Source of the DNA: an uncultured Clostridia bacterium | GTDB taxonomy: Bacteria; Bacillota; Clostridia; Oscillospirales; Acutalibacteraceae | Length of the DNA stretch: 6,708 nucleotides | Assembly: GCA_946409885.1 (NCBI GenBank) | Contig: CAMJYF010000105.1 | Coordinates: 1-6,708 of the forward strand | Reading direction: 5' to 3' | Shown here: piece by piece, positions 1-6,213 of the stretch | Layout: each line of letters starts with the position of its first letter | How positions within the stretch are numbered: position 1 is the stretch's first letter | The notes under the pieces: generated by a model | Database searches by the model: none | What the model saw: the letters and a program-made list of their open reading frames with translations, nothing else | Told to the model about the DNA's origin: nothing | Program-made: the position numbers and the translations under genes

Positions 1-21
1 CCGTTTTTTACGTTTGTTTTT

Positions 22-86
22 TTGACGCTGCTGAGGCAGCGTGCTACGATGTGGGGGGTTGACGCTGCTGAGGCAGCGTGCTACGA
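22..86. repeat. Two direct copies of a 28-base hairpin repeat
   Basis: Two identical 28-base copies occupy 22-49 and 59-86, separated by nine unrelated bases. Each contains a perfect seven-base-pair hairpin, ACGCTGC-TGAG-GCAGCGT (25-42 and 62-79), followed by GCTACGA. The right-hand copy overlaps the last codon and TAG stop of ntpE, so the stop codon lies inside the repeat. Neither strand has a T-run directly after a hairpin: the T-rich stretch at 14-23 precedes the stem on the plus strand and reads as A-rich on the minus strand. A classical intrinsic terminator is therefore not supported. The element resembles REP-type or small palindromic intergenic repeats (inference). In a minus-strand transcript it would form two consecutive hairpins between ntpE and the next, unseen V-ATPase gene. 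Confidence 0.9.
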
Positions 87-650
87 GAATAGTTTTTCCG
101 CGGCGATGGCCTTCAGGTCTTCCCGGGAGGCGTTCATCAGAGCCGCAAAGGCGCAGTTGATCTCGATATCGCCGTATTTCAGCAAAAAGCCGTCGGAAAG
201 CTCCCCGGGGGTATCGGCCACCGTGATCTCCGGAAAGGCCTTCAGAAAGTCTCCGGGCTTCCTCGCCAGGTCCGCCTTGCTCAGGTACAGCGTCCCCGGC
301 GCGCCGGTGCGGTATTTCGCCGCCAGCTTTTCCAGCACGCCGAAATAAGAGGGCACATCCAGCGAGCGCAGCTTTTTCACCGCGGCGGTTACCGTTTCGT
401 CCAGCAGCGCCACCTTGGCCTCCAGCAGCATCCGCCGGTCGTTGACCGCGGCGGCGGATTCCGCCTTTCTGGCAATCAGCTCCGCCTGGCTTTTTGCCTC
501 GGCCAGAATGCGGCCGGCCTCCTCTTTGCCCTCCCGGGCGGCGGCTTCCAGAATGCCGCCCGCGTCCGCCTGGGCGCGCGATTCGATTCTGTCGCACTCA
601 TCGGAGCAGTCCCGCTCCAGACGGGCGATGATTTTTTCCAAACCGGACAT
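81..650 (-). CDS. ntpE: V-type ATPase subunit E (peripheral stalk)
   Basis: This encodes 189 residues of V/A-type ATPase subunit E, which pairs with subunit G/H to form the peripheral stalk holding the catalytic V1 head against membrane subunit I. Residues 1 to about 95 are a charged, Ala/Glu/Lys/Arg-rich coiled coil. Residues about 100-189 form the globular C-terminal domain, with the family signature GFLLKYGDIEINCAFAAL near 153-170 and a terminal KLF-type ending usual for the family, so it looks full length. The ATG at 648-650 has an upstream GGAGGG site. The gene starts 16 bases after the ntpK stop, consistent with co-transcription. The TAG stop lies inside a hairpin repeat. The N-terminal coiled coil diverges quickly in this family, so the call rests mainly on the C-terminal half and the neighbours. 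Confidence 0.93.
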   Translation of the reverse strand: MSGLEKIIARLERDCSDECDRIESRAQADAGGILEAAAREGKEEAGRILAEAKSQAELIARKAESAAAVNDRRMLLEAKVALLDETVTAAVKKLRSLDVPSYFGVLEKLAAKYRTGAPGTLYLSKADLARKPGDFLKAFPEITVADTPGELSDGFLLKYGDIEINCAFAALMNASREDLKAIAAEKLFS

Positions 651-666
651 AGCAGTCCCTCCGCTG

Positions 667-1161
667 TCACATGCCGAACGAGCTGGTCAGACCGTTGAGC
701 GCCAGAATGGAGGTGAGCAGCGCCAGGATCGCGTAGGTCTCCACCAGCGCGGCAAAGGTGATGGCCTTACCGGACTCGTTGGGCTTTTTCGCCACAAGGC
801 CAACGCCCGCGGCGGCCGCTTTGGCCTGATGGATGGCGGAGAAGTAACCCACCACCGCCATGGGCAGATCGGCCGCGAAGAAGGCAAGCCCCTGCTGCCA
901 GGTGTAAGCGGGCATGCCGCCGCCCATCACCTTGGTAAAGCTGAGGGTAAGAATGGCGATCAACAGGCCGTACAGGCCCTGGGTGGCGGGAAGCACCTGC
1001 AAAATCAGCACCTTGCCGAATTTGGAGGGATCCTCCGAAACCACGCCGGCAGCCGCCTGCCCCACCAGGGAGGTGCCCCGGGCGGAGCCCATGCCGGGCA
1101 GCCCCGCCGCCAGCACGGCGCCGAAAATGATGAAGAATACCGCAAGATTGGACGTAGTCAT
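667..1161 (-). CDS. ntpK: V-type ATPase subunit K (Vo rotor ring proteolipid)
   Basis: The 164-residue membrane proteolipid forms the rotor ring that carries ions past subunit I. It is a tandem duplication of a two-helix hairpin, with four membrane segments near residues 5-25, 50-75, 92-112 and 132-156. The first hairpin carries LPATQGLYG (57-65), where the ion-binding acid is replaced by Gln. The second carries ALVETYAIL with essential Glu141. By alignment from memory to E. hirae NtpK, the sodium ligands L61, T64, Q65, Q110 and E139 correspond to L57, T60, Q61, Q112 and E141, and Y68 corresponds to Y64. All are kept, so sodium transport is predicted. The ATG is two bases after the ntpI stop, and its AAGGAGGAAC ribosome-binding site lies inside the end of ntpI, which suggests translational coupling. 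Confidence 0.97.
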   Translation of the reverse strand: MTTSNLAVFFIIFGAVLAAGLPGMGSARGTSLVGQAAAGVVSEDPSKFGKVLILQVLPATQGLYGLLIAILTLSFTKVMGGGMPAYTWQQGLAFFAADLPMAVVGYFSAIHQAKAAAAGVGLVAKKPNESGKAITFAALVETYAILALLTSILALNGLTSSFGM

Positions 1162-1163
1162 AA

Positions 1164-3215
1164 TTAAAGTTCCTCCTTGAACCTGTAATACTTGGTATCC
1201 GCCGCGAAGGGGACGAACGCCCGTCCGCCGCCCTCGTAGAACTTGGAAAAGAACTCCACATACTGGAGCCGGTTGGTGTGCACGTAGGCGCCGATGATAT
1301 TGATGGCCAGGTTGGCCGCGTGACCGGCGCAGAACACTAAAATAAACGCGATGGCTTTGACGACGGGATTCTTCGGCATGGTGCCCAGCATGTTCATCAC
1401 CTGCCCGATGACGCCGGTAGCCATGCCCAGCGCCAGCAGACGGGCATAGGAGAGCACGTCGCCCAGATAGCCCGAAAAAAGATTGTACACGCCGTAGAGG
1501 CCGCCGCCCAGCTTGCCGCCGATGTTTTTCGACGACCGCCCCGCCGTGAGGATCACCAGCGCCACGCCGGCGATCAGGATATACGTGGAAACGCCCTTCA
1601 GCGCGGTATGCACGCCCATGAAGGTATGATAGAAGAACGTGCCCAGGGGCGAATAGTCCTCCGGGATGCTGTCCTGCACGAACAGACCGAAGAAGACGGG
1701 CGCGATGCCGATGACGGTGAGGAAGGTGGGAACGGTGTCGAAGACCGCGTCCAGCTTACGGCCGTTTTTGATGTCGGTCCAGCCCTTCATCAGCACGCCC
1801 CAGAACAGGTGCGCCAGCCCTAAAACAAAGCACATGATCAGCACGTTCATGGTGTCCTTCACCGCGTCCGTCCACAGGGGCGGCAGGGGGTTGAAATCCT
1901 TATGCAGGAATTCCCGGCAGATCACCGCCGGCGCGTCGCCGAACCAGCTGCCGTACATGGCCCCCCAGAACACGGTGGAAAGACCGCAGAACAGATACAT
2001 TTTCAGGGTGTTTTTCCACTTCTGTTCCAGATTCTTCTTAAAAAGCAGCAGCCCGCCGCACACGCCGCTGATGATCAGGCCGTAGCCCGCGTCGGAGAGC
2101 ATCATGCCGAAGAAGAAGTAGTAGAAAAACGCCATATAGCCGGTGGGGTCGATATCGCCCTTGGACGGCATGGAGTACATCCCGGTGATATTTTCCAGCG
2201 GGGCGGCAAAAAAGCCGTTGGACAGCAGCACCGGCACGTCCTCGTCCTCGCCCGGCTCGGTGATCTCCACCGCCGCGTCAAAGTGGGATTCGCAGTACTC
2301 CGCCACCCGTTTCGCGTCCCGCTTGGCGATATAGCCCTTCAGGAAAAACACGCGTTCGCTTTGGGGGATGCGCTCCAGCGCCGCCGTCTTGTCCCGTTCG
2401 GCGGACAGGTAATCCTGCGCGAATTCTACCTTTTCGTAAAGAGCGCCTTTTTCGGCCAGCGCCTGTTCCGTCGCCTCGATCTCCCGGGCGGCCGCTTCGT
2501 TCTGTCGGTTCAGCGCCTCCACCCGCTGGCGGGGCGTTTCCTCTCCGCAGTCGGGGGCGCGGATAAAGCCCTCCGCCCGCAGTACGTTTTCGATCTCCTC
2601 GCAGTCCTCTTTCAGGCAGAACACCGCCAGGCAGGTCTCGATCTCGTCGGAGGAGACGACCTCCACCTCCACACAGTCCCGTTCCGGCAGTTCCGCGGCC
2701 AGCAGCGACAGGATCTCCTCCCGGGTCTTTTGGGCCCGGAAGCTGCCCAGCAGCCGGGCGGTGCGCTTTGTAAAGCCCGACGACACCGGGATATCGCAGT
2801 CCAGCCAGGGCAGGAGGGAATCCACCGTCGCCTGTCGCCGGACGATCTCCGCCCGCAGGTCGCCGATTTTTTTGTCGGCGGCCACCAATTCCCGGCATTC
2901 CGCCAGGGTGTCCTCCAGCGCTGCCCCGCGGCTTGTCCACTCCTCGGCAGTCACCTCCCGGCGGGGCTCCAGCATGGCGGTGAGGGGCTTTTTTTGCGGG
3001 CAGCGCTGCGCCAGCACCGCCTGCGCCGCGTTCACCGTCGCCAGCGCCCGGTCGAAATCCGCGTACCGGTCGGAAAGGTCAGCAAGCTTCAGCCGGTCCG
3101 TCTCCTCCGTTGCGGAGAGCTCTACCGCGCCCTTGCGCTGCAGGTAGTCCGTGACCGCCTCTTTCCGGGCAAGGGGAGCCGCCATTGAAAAGGACATGAT
3201 TTTCAGCTTTGCCAA
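1164..3215 (-). CDS. ntpI: V-type ATPase subunit I (a-type membrane stator)
   Basis: The 683-residue stator subunit provides the ion half-channels against the K ring. Residues 1 to about 340 are the cytoplasmic domain with charged coiled-coil stretches (about 90-135 and 230-285). Residues about 358-645 contain the multi-helix membrane domain. Family signatures visible are FGMMLSDAGYGL (369-380), GDVLSYARLLALG (585-597) with the presumed essential arginine R592, and GHAANLAINIIGAYVH (631-646) followed by RLQYVEFFSKFYEGGG (649-664). The start is TTG at 3213-3215, chosen because MAKLKIM matches the usual family N-terminus and GGGAGGT sits seven bases upstream. The next ATG, at codon 7, would remove the first beta strand. 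It begins 15 bases after ntpF and ends two bases before ntpK. The length is normal for the family. Confidence 0.97.
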   Translation of the reverse strand: MAKLKIMSFSMAAPLARKEAVTDYLQRKGAVELSATEETDRLKLADLSDRYADFDRALATVNAAQAVLAQRCPQKKPLTAMLEPRREVTAEEWTSRGAALEDTLAECRELVAADKKIGDLRAEIVRRQATVDSLLPWLDCDIPVSSGFTKRTARLLGSFRAQKTREEILSLLAAELPERDCVEVEVVSSDEIETCLAVFCLKEDCEEIENVLRAEGFIRAPDCGEETPRQRVEALNRQNEAAAREIEATEQALAEKGALYEKVEFAQDYLSAERDKTAALERIPQSERVFFLKGYIAKRDAKRVAEYCESHFDAAVEITEPGEDEDVPVLLSNGFFAAPLENITGMYSMPSKGDIDPTGYMAFFYYFFFGMMLSDAGYGLIISGVCGGLLLFKKNLEQKWKNTLKMYLFCGLSTVFWGAMYGSWFGDAPAVICREFLHKDFNPLPPLWTDAVKDTMNVLIMCFVLGLAHLFWGVLMKGWTDIKNGRKLDAVFDTVPTFLTVIGIAPVFFGLFVQDSIPEDYSPLGTFFYHTFMGVHTALKGVSTYILIAGVALVILTAGRSSKNIGGKLGGGLYGVYNLFSGYLGDVLSYARLLALGMATGVIGQVMNMLGTMPKNPVVKAIAFILVFCAGHAANLAINIIGAYVHTNRLQYVEFFSKFYEGGGRAFVPFAADTKYYRFKEEL

Positions 3216-3222
3216 TGATCAG

Positions 3223-3229
3223 ACCTCCC
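3223..3229 (-). promoter_or_regulatory. Ribosome-binding site for ntpI (supports TTG start)
   Basis: GGGAGGT on the minus strand lies seven bases before the TTG at 3213-3215, immediately after the ntpF stop codon. Its position decides in favour of the TTG start over the in-frame ATG at codon 7, which would be too far away for this site. Confidence 0.75.
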
Positions 3230-3230
3230 G

Positions 3231-3548
3231 TCAGTTCCACTCCACCAGCCGCTTGGCCACGGCGTTGACCGCCTTGGCGGTATTGCCCTCCGCGCCCTTG
3301 CGCATGGCGGCAATGTTCGCTTTGGATTGCGCGGCGGCCTTTTCCAGCGTTTTCCGCGCGGCGGCGTTTGCCTCCGCGATGATCGCTTCGGCCTCCCGGC
3401 GGGCTTTCGCGACGGCCTCCGCCTTGCTGCGCGCCGCCTCTTCCCTGGCCTGCGCGATCACCTCCAGCGCCCTGCTTTGCGCCTGGGCGACGCGCTCATC
3501 ACAGCGCCGCTCCGTTTCGTCGATCTGATTGATGATTTCAGACGCCAT
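3231..3548 (-). CDS. ntpF: V-type ATPase subunit G/H (peripheral stalk coiled coil)
   Basis: This is a 105-residue, almost wholly helical protein rich in Ala, Glu, Lys and Arg (roughly residues 5-85), with no membrane segment. A predicted coiled coil of this size directly ahead of ntpI matches the first gene of the E. hirae ntp operon (NtpF) and archaeal AhaH, which pair with subunit E in the peripheral stalk. Coiled-coil composition alone is weak evidence, so the call depends largely on position and length. The ATG at 3546-3548 has AGAGGT six bases upstream. The gene lies 33 bases after the oxidoreductase stop, with no terminator between, so it may be read from the upstream promoter rather than one of its own. 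Confidence 0.88.
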   Translation of the reverse strand: MASEIINQIDETERRCDERVAQAQSRALEVIAQAREEAARSKAEAVAKARREAEAIIAEANAAARKTLEKAAAQSKANIAAMRKGAEGNTAKAVNAVAKRLVEWN

Positions 3549-3581
3549 GGTATCACCTCTGAAATGGTTTTTCTGCCGTGC

Positions 3582-4652
3582 TTATTGCACGTCTATCTCT
3601 TTATGCGCCGCCGAGGAATCGTAGATCGCCTGCATGATTTTGGAGGTGCCCACGGCGTAACGGATATCGTTGCGGTTGCGCTGGCCCTTGCGGACGGATT
3701 CCACAAAATCCAGCACCTCGTCCGCGTGCATATCGTTCATGCGGTAATCTGGCTTTTCCTCAATCAGCATACCGTCTTTGGCGGTATAGTAGGTAAACTT
3801 GCCGCAGTACTGCAAACGGATACCGCCCTTGTCGCCCATGAAGTCGATGAAGGTCTCATGAACGCCGATGTTCTGCGCCCAGGCCCCGTTGAAGCTGATG
3901 ACCGCGCCGTCGGTACGCACGATGCCAACCACGGAATCGTCCACGTCGTAAACGCCGTTCACCGGGTCGCTGGTATCCTCCGACCACATGGAGGTGTACA
4001 CATAGTTTTTCATATCCTTGCCCAGCTTGCAGAAAGCCTCGCCGCTGGCGGTATTCACCTTGGGATCGCCCAGGCAGTACAGGATCAGGTCCAGATAGTG
4101 CACGCCCCAGTCGATGAGCGCGCCGCCGCCGGAGGCCGCGTGGCGGGTGAAATCGCCGCCCAGCCCCGGGATGGACCGGTGGGCCCGGAAGGAGGCATAG
4201 ACGTGGTAAACGTCGCCCAGCTTTCCTTCCTCGATATACCTTTTGATATAATTGACCGAATTGGCGTAGCGGTTGCACACGCCGATGGAAAGGATGCGGC
4301 CCGTTTCATAGGAGACCTTTTCCATCTCCAGCGCTTCGGGAAGGATACGGGCGGCGGGCTTTTCGCACAGCACGTCCTTGCCGTGGCGCATGAAATCGAT
4401 GGCGATGACCGAGTGCATATCGTTGTGGGTACACACGGAGACCGCGTCCAGCTCCGGGTCGTCCAGAATCTCGTGATAGTCGTAAACGGCCTGGCCGCAG
4501 CCGTATTTTTCCACGGCGGCGTCGGCCTTTTCGGGGATGATATCGCAGAAGTATTTGATTTCCGCGTGTTCGCTTTTCAGGTAGGCGGGGATGTGGGCGC
4601 TGTTGGCGATACAGCCGCAGCCGATCACGGCCACCTTGACAGTTTCTTTCAT
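3582..4652 (-). CDS. Gfo/Idh/MocA-family NAD(P)-dependent oxidoreductase
   Basis: This is a cytoplasmic dehydrogenase-fold protein of 356 residues from the preferred start. The N-terminal Rossmann domain begins with VAVIGCGCIANSAH, a nucleotide-binding GxGxxA at residues 11-16. It continues through the family CEKP motif at 96-99, with K98 the usual catalytic lysine. The C-terminal alpha/beta domain has GGALIDWGVHYLDL, with D181 and H185 in the positions that normally act in hydride transfer from a sugar or polyol hydroxyl. All key residues are present, so an active enzyme is expected. Family members act on inositols, sugars, amino sugars and related compounds, and the substrate cannot be read from sequence. 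The ATG at 4652 is preferred because GAGGT lies eight bases upstream; an ATG at 4667 in frame has no such site. Its neighbours give no substrate clue. Confidence 0.93.
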   Translation of the reverse strand: MKETVKVAVIGCGCIANSAHIPAYLKSEHAEIKYFCDIIPEKADAAVEKYGCGQAVYDYHEILDDPELDAVSVCTHNDMHSVIAIDFMRHGKDVLCEKPAARILPEALEMEKVSYETGRILSIGVCNRYANSVNYIKRYIEEGKLGDVYHVYASFRAHRSIPGLGGDFTRHAASGGGALIDWGVHYLDLILYCLGDPKVNTASGEAFCKLGKDMKNYVYTSMWSEDTSDPVNGVYDVDDSVVGIVRTDGAVISFNGAWAQNIGVHETFIDFMGDKGGIRLQYCGKFTYYTAKDGMLIEEKPDYRMNDMHADEVLDFVESVRKGQRNRNDIRYAVGTSKIMQAIYDSSAAHKEIDVQ

Positions 4653-4660
4653 ATCGGTAT

Positions 4661-4667
4661 ACCTCAT
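4661..4667 (-). promoter_or_regulatory. Ribosome-binding site deciding the oxidoreductase start
   Basis: ATGAGGT on the minus strand contains a GAGGT eight bases before the ATG at 4650-4652. The competing in-frame ATG at 4665-4667 is part of this same site and is itself preceded only by A/T-rich sequence, so the downstream ATG is the better start. Choosing the upstream one would add five residues (MRYTD). Confidence 0.6.
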
Positions 4668-4688
4668 ATTTTTATTGATCCACGTTTT

Positions 4689-5738
4689 TCAGTCGGTACC
4701 GCGGATCATGTTTTTCACTTGCAGCAGACGGGAAAGGCCGTGTTCCAGATAGGCCTCTTGCTCTTCCTCCGGCAGGTTCCCGGCAAAATGCTTCAGGATG
4801 TTCACGTCGGTGGCGAAGTCCCGCGGGCAGAAGCAGCACTCCAGCTCCCCTTCTGCCGAAAAGGACGCGCACCGGGTGATGAAGGAGGAGGAATAGGGAA
4901 CGCCGCAGTAAATAACGGCGTCCGCCGGGGCAAACGGCGCATAGGGCAGCACGGATTTGGTGGCCGCCAATATCCCCTCTCCCCTTCGGAAGGCCTCCAG
5001 CGCCACCTGCTGCTCCGCCGCCGTCATGGCGCCGTTGAGATACAGGCCGCTTTGGCCGCGGGCGCGCAGGAACCGCAAAAACTCCTCCGCCTCCCGCCGG
5101 TTGGTAAACAGCACCGCCACGCGGCGCAGGGCGCGTTTTTCCGCCAGGTACAGGGCATACTCGTTCCGCTTTCTCCCGTTTGCCGTTTCATACGCGTAAA
5201 GGGAGGGCGGGACGGAGGCGTCCAGCACCGTGCAGCCGGGGGAGGCGAACCGGACCAGGAACGGGCCGTAATCCGGCAGCGGCTCCGAAAAGAGCGCCGT
5301 GACGCGGATGTCAAAGGGCAGCTCCGCGCGGAACTCCCCGATCCAGCCGTAATCGCGCCGCCCGCCGTATTCCGTGGGGTCCGCCAGCTCCGCAAAGGGG
5401 ACAAGGATGTGCCGGACCCGCTTTGCGGCGCAGAAAGCGCGGAAGGACGCGTCGCCCAGCAGACGCACGTCCGCCGCCAGCAGCCCTTCCCCCAGCCGGT
5501 ACGCCGGAAAGCCGAAACGGTCCCCCGGGTCAAACCGGGCAGTCAGCGCCCGCGCGCCGGGCATATCCAAAGGAACGAACCGCCCCGGCAGCGCCAGCAG
5601 CGAAGGCTCCTTTGCATCACAGAACAGCGCCGCAAGGGTCGTCGCGCCGGGCATCGCCCCGGTGATACAGAACAGATCCTCCCCGGCCTCCCGCGCGGCG
5701 GCGGCCACCCGCCTGACGTCCTCTTCCATCAGTTTCAT
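4689..5738 (-). CDS. RecQ-like protein with degenerate ATPase motifs (predicted inactive helicase)
   Basis: The 349-residue protein follows the RecQ helicase pattern across both RecA-like lobes, but catalytic positions are replaced. The motif I region (DLFCITGAMPGATT, 21-34) has Ala32 where Walker A Lys belongs. The DEAH position reads PFAE (114-117), followed by the RecQ-like block RRDYGWIGEFRAELP (127-141). The motif III position reads LFSEP (149-153). Lobe 2 has the motif IV-like VAVLFTNRREAEEFLRFL (207-224) and a motif V region near 255-280. In motif VI both arginine positions are Ser292 and Ala295. Similarity resumes at GELECCFCPRDF. The chain ends where the RecQ zinc-binding domain would begin and lacks most of the N-terminal Q-motif region. 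Predicted role: nucleic-acid or protein binding without helicase activity (inference). A strong promoter lies 10 bases upstream; no Shine-Dalgarno is visible. Confidence 0.72.
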   Translation of the reverse strand: MKLMEEDVRRVAAAAREAGEDLFCITGAMPGATTLAALFCDAKEPSLLALPGRFVPLDMPGARALTARFDPGDRFGFPAYRLGEGLLAADVRLLGDASFRAFCAAKRVRHILVPFAELADPTEYGGRRDYGWIGEFRAELPFDIRVTALFSEPLPDYGPFLVRFASPGCTVLDASVPPSLYAYETANGRKRNEYALYLAEKRALRRVAVLFTNRREAEEFLRFLRARGQSGLYLNGAMTAAEQQVALEAFRRGEGILAATKSVLPYAPFAPADAVIYCGVPYSSSFITRCASFSAEGELECCFCPRDFATDVNILKHFAGNLPEEEQEAYLEHGLSRLLQVKNMIRGTD

Positions 5739-5748
5739 AATATTGTTT

Positions 5749-5777
5749 ATTGTATTACATCAGGGCGTTTTTGTCAA
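5749..5777 (-). promoter_or_regulatory. Sigma-A-type promoter for the leftward gene cluster
   Basis: On the minus strand TTGACA (5772-5777) is separated by 17 bases from TACAAT (5749-5754). The -35 box is a perfect consensus and the -10 box differs at one position. It ends only ten bases before the ATG at 5738, so transcription would begin about two to five bases before that codon. It is the only strong promoter I see for the six leftward genes. Confidence 0.82.
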
Positions 5778-5827
5778 TCTTTTCTCGGGTGTTTTACGCA
5801 AACGGGCAAAAAAAATGGCAAGATAAT

Positions 5828-5864
5828 ATTGATAAAAATAAATGGTGGTATTAAAAATATCAAT
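5828..5864. repeat. AT-rich inverted repeat between divergent promoters
   Basis: ATTGATA (5828-5834) and TATCAAT (5858-5864) are perfect seven-base inverted arms with 23 bases between them. They lie midway between the two divergent promoters, where an operator could sit. In DNA this AT-rich, such arms can arise by chance and no known operator is recognised. Confidence 0.25.
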
Positions 5865-5874
5865 TCAAAATCGC

Positions 5875-5903
5875 TTGACTTCATTTAAAAAAGGTGTTAC
5901 ACT
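5875..5903 (+). promoter_or_regulatory. Sigma-A-type promoter for the T-box/ligase transcript
   Basis: TTGACT (5875-5880) is separated by 17 bases from TACACT (5898-5903). The expected start site near 5910 falls immediately before the first pairing strand of the T-box leader, which supports the assignment. The -10 box matches the consensus at four of six positions. Confidence 0.75.
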
Positions 5904-5911
5904 GTGACATT

Positions 5912-6180
5912 GAAAGGCGATGACCGGAAAGAGTAATTCTGTCTACGGCCTGCAGAGAGCCGCCGGAGGGTGCAAGGCGGCGGCGCGGGACAGAACGAAT
6001 ACGCTCCGAGAGCCGCGGAATTGAACGCGCAGTAGGTTCCGCCGTGGGCGCGCGTTACAGCGCAGGGTAGGCCTGCCGGGCCTTACCCGACGAGGCCGTT
6101 GCCGTGAGGCAGGGGCAAATTGAGGTGGTACCGTGGATTCTGTCCGCCCTCTGTGATCATCAGGGGACGGATTTTCTTTA
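5912..6180 (+). ncRNA. T-box riboswitch leader, likely tRNA-Tyr responsive
   Basis: This is a cis-acting leader that binds uncharged tRNA and permits read-through. Stem I spans 5916-6014. GGC/GCC form its base, with a GATGA/GAGA K-turn and CGGA/TCCG above it. The S-turn pairs AGTA (5932-5935) with GAA (5997-5999). The next helix is TTCTGTC (5937-5943) with GACAGAA (5989-5995). The distal arm has AGAGAG (5954-5959) and GCCGCC/GGCGGC around a GGGTG loop. The triplet after GAA is TAC (6000-6002) then G, read as a Tyr specifier; ACG or AAT are other frames. Stem II is AACGCGC/GCGCGTT (6024-6056) and Stem III is 6065-6088. The antiterminator pairs GAGG/CCTC and GTGGA/TCCGC around the seven-base bulge TGGTACC (6126-6132). 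The T in TGGT would pair with discriminator A, as in tRNA-Tyr. Confidence 0.94.
6143..6180 (+). terminator. T-box-controlled intrinsic terminator
   Basis: TCCG-CCCT (6143-6150, including shared bases) can pair with AGGG-GA-CGGA (6162-6171), leaving a two-base bulge, and is followed by TTTTCTTT (6172-6179). The left arm TCCGC/CCTC is the same sequence used as the right arm of the T-box antiterminator, so the two folds exclude each other. It ends 34 bases before the ligase ATG. The register of the stem could be shifted slightly, for example GTCC with GGAC. Confidence 0.85.
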
Positions 6181-6213
6181 TCGGACCGGTCCCCCCGAAA
6201 GGAAAGATACGCT

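Noticed and set aside
22..86. CRISPR array
   Set aside because: There are only two repeats with a nine-base gap, far shorter than a spacer, and no cas genes. The stem-loop structure and overlap with a stop codon fit a palindromic intergenic repeat better.
22..86. Intrinsic terminator after ntpE
   Set aside because: The hairpins are perfect, but no T-run follows either one on the minus strand, where the sequence continues as CAAAAAAAC. More V-ATPase genes are expected downstream.
1902..3188. A 428-codon open frame on the plus strand opposite ntpI
   Set aside because: It is antisense to the cytoplasmic domain of ntpI, has Arg/His/Gln/Gly-rich composition and no family signature. It is a shadow of GC-rich coding sequence.
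3571..3590. Terminator between the oxidoreductase and ntpF
   Set aside because: GTGC-AATAA-GCAC at the oxidoreductase stop is only a four-pair stem and is followed by a purine-rich rather than T-rich stretch on the minus strand.
4689..5738. Active RecQ ATP-dependent helicase
   Set aside because: The Walker A lysine, DEAH residues, motif III and motif VI arginines are all replaced, and the zinc-binding and later domains are absent, so a simple recQ label would mislead.
3327..5888. An 853-codon open frame on the plus strand
   Set aside because: It runs antisense through the oxidoreductase and RecQ-like genes. It has no recognisable domain and is rich in His, Gly, Arg and Gln, as expected when GC-rich codons are read on the opposite strand. 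The minus-strand genes have clear family motifs, and most have ribosome-binding sites.
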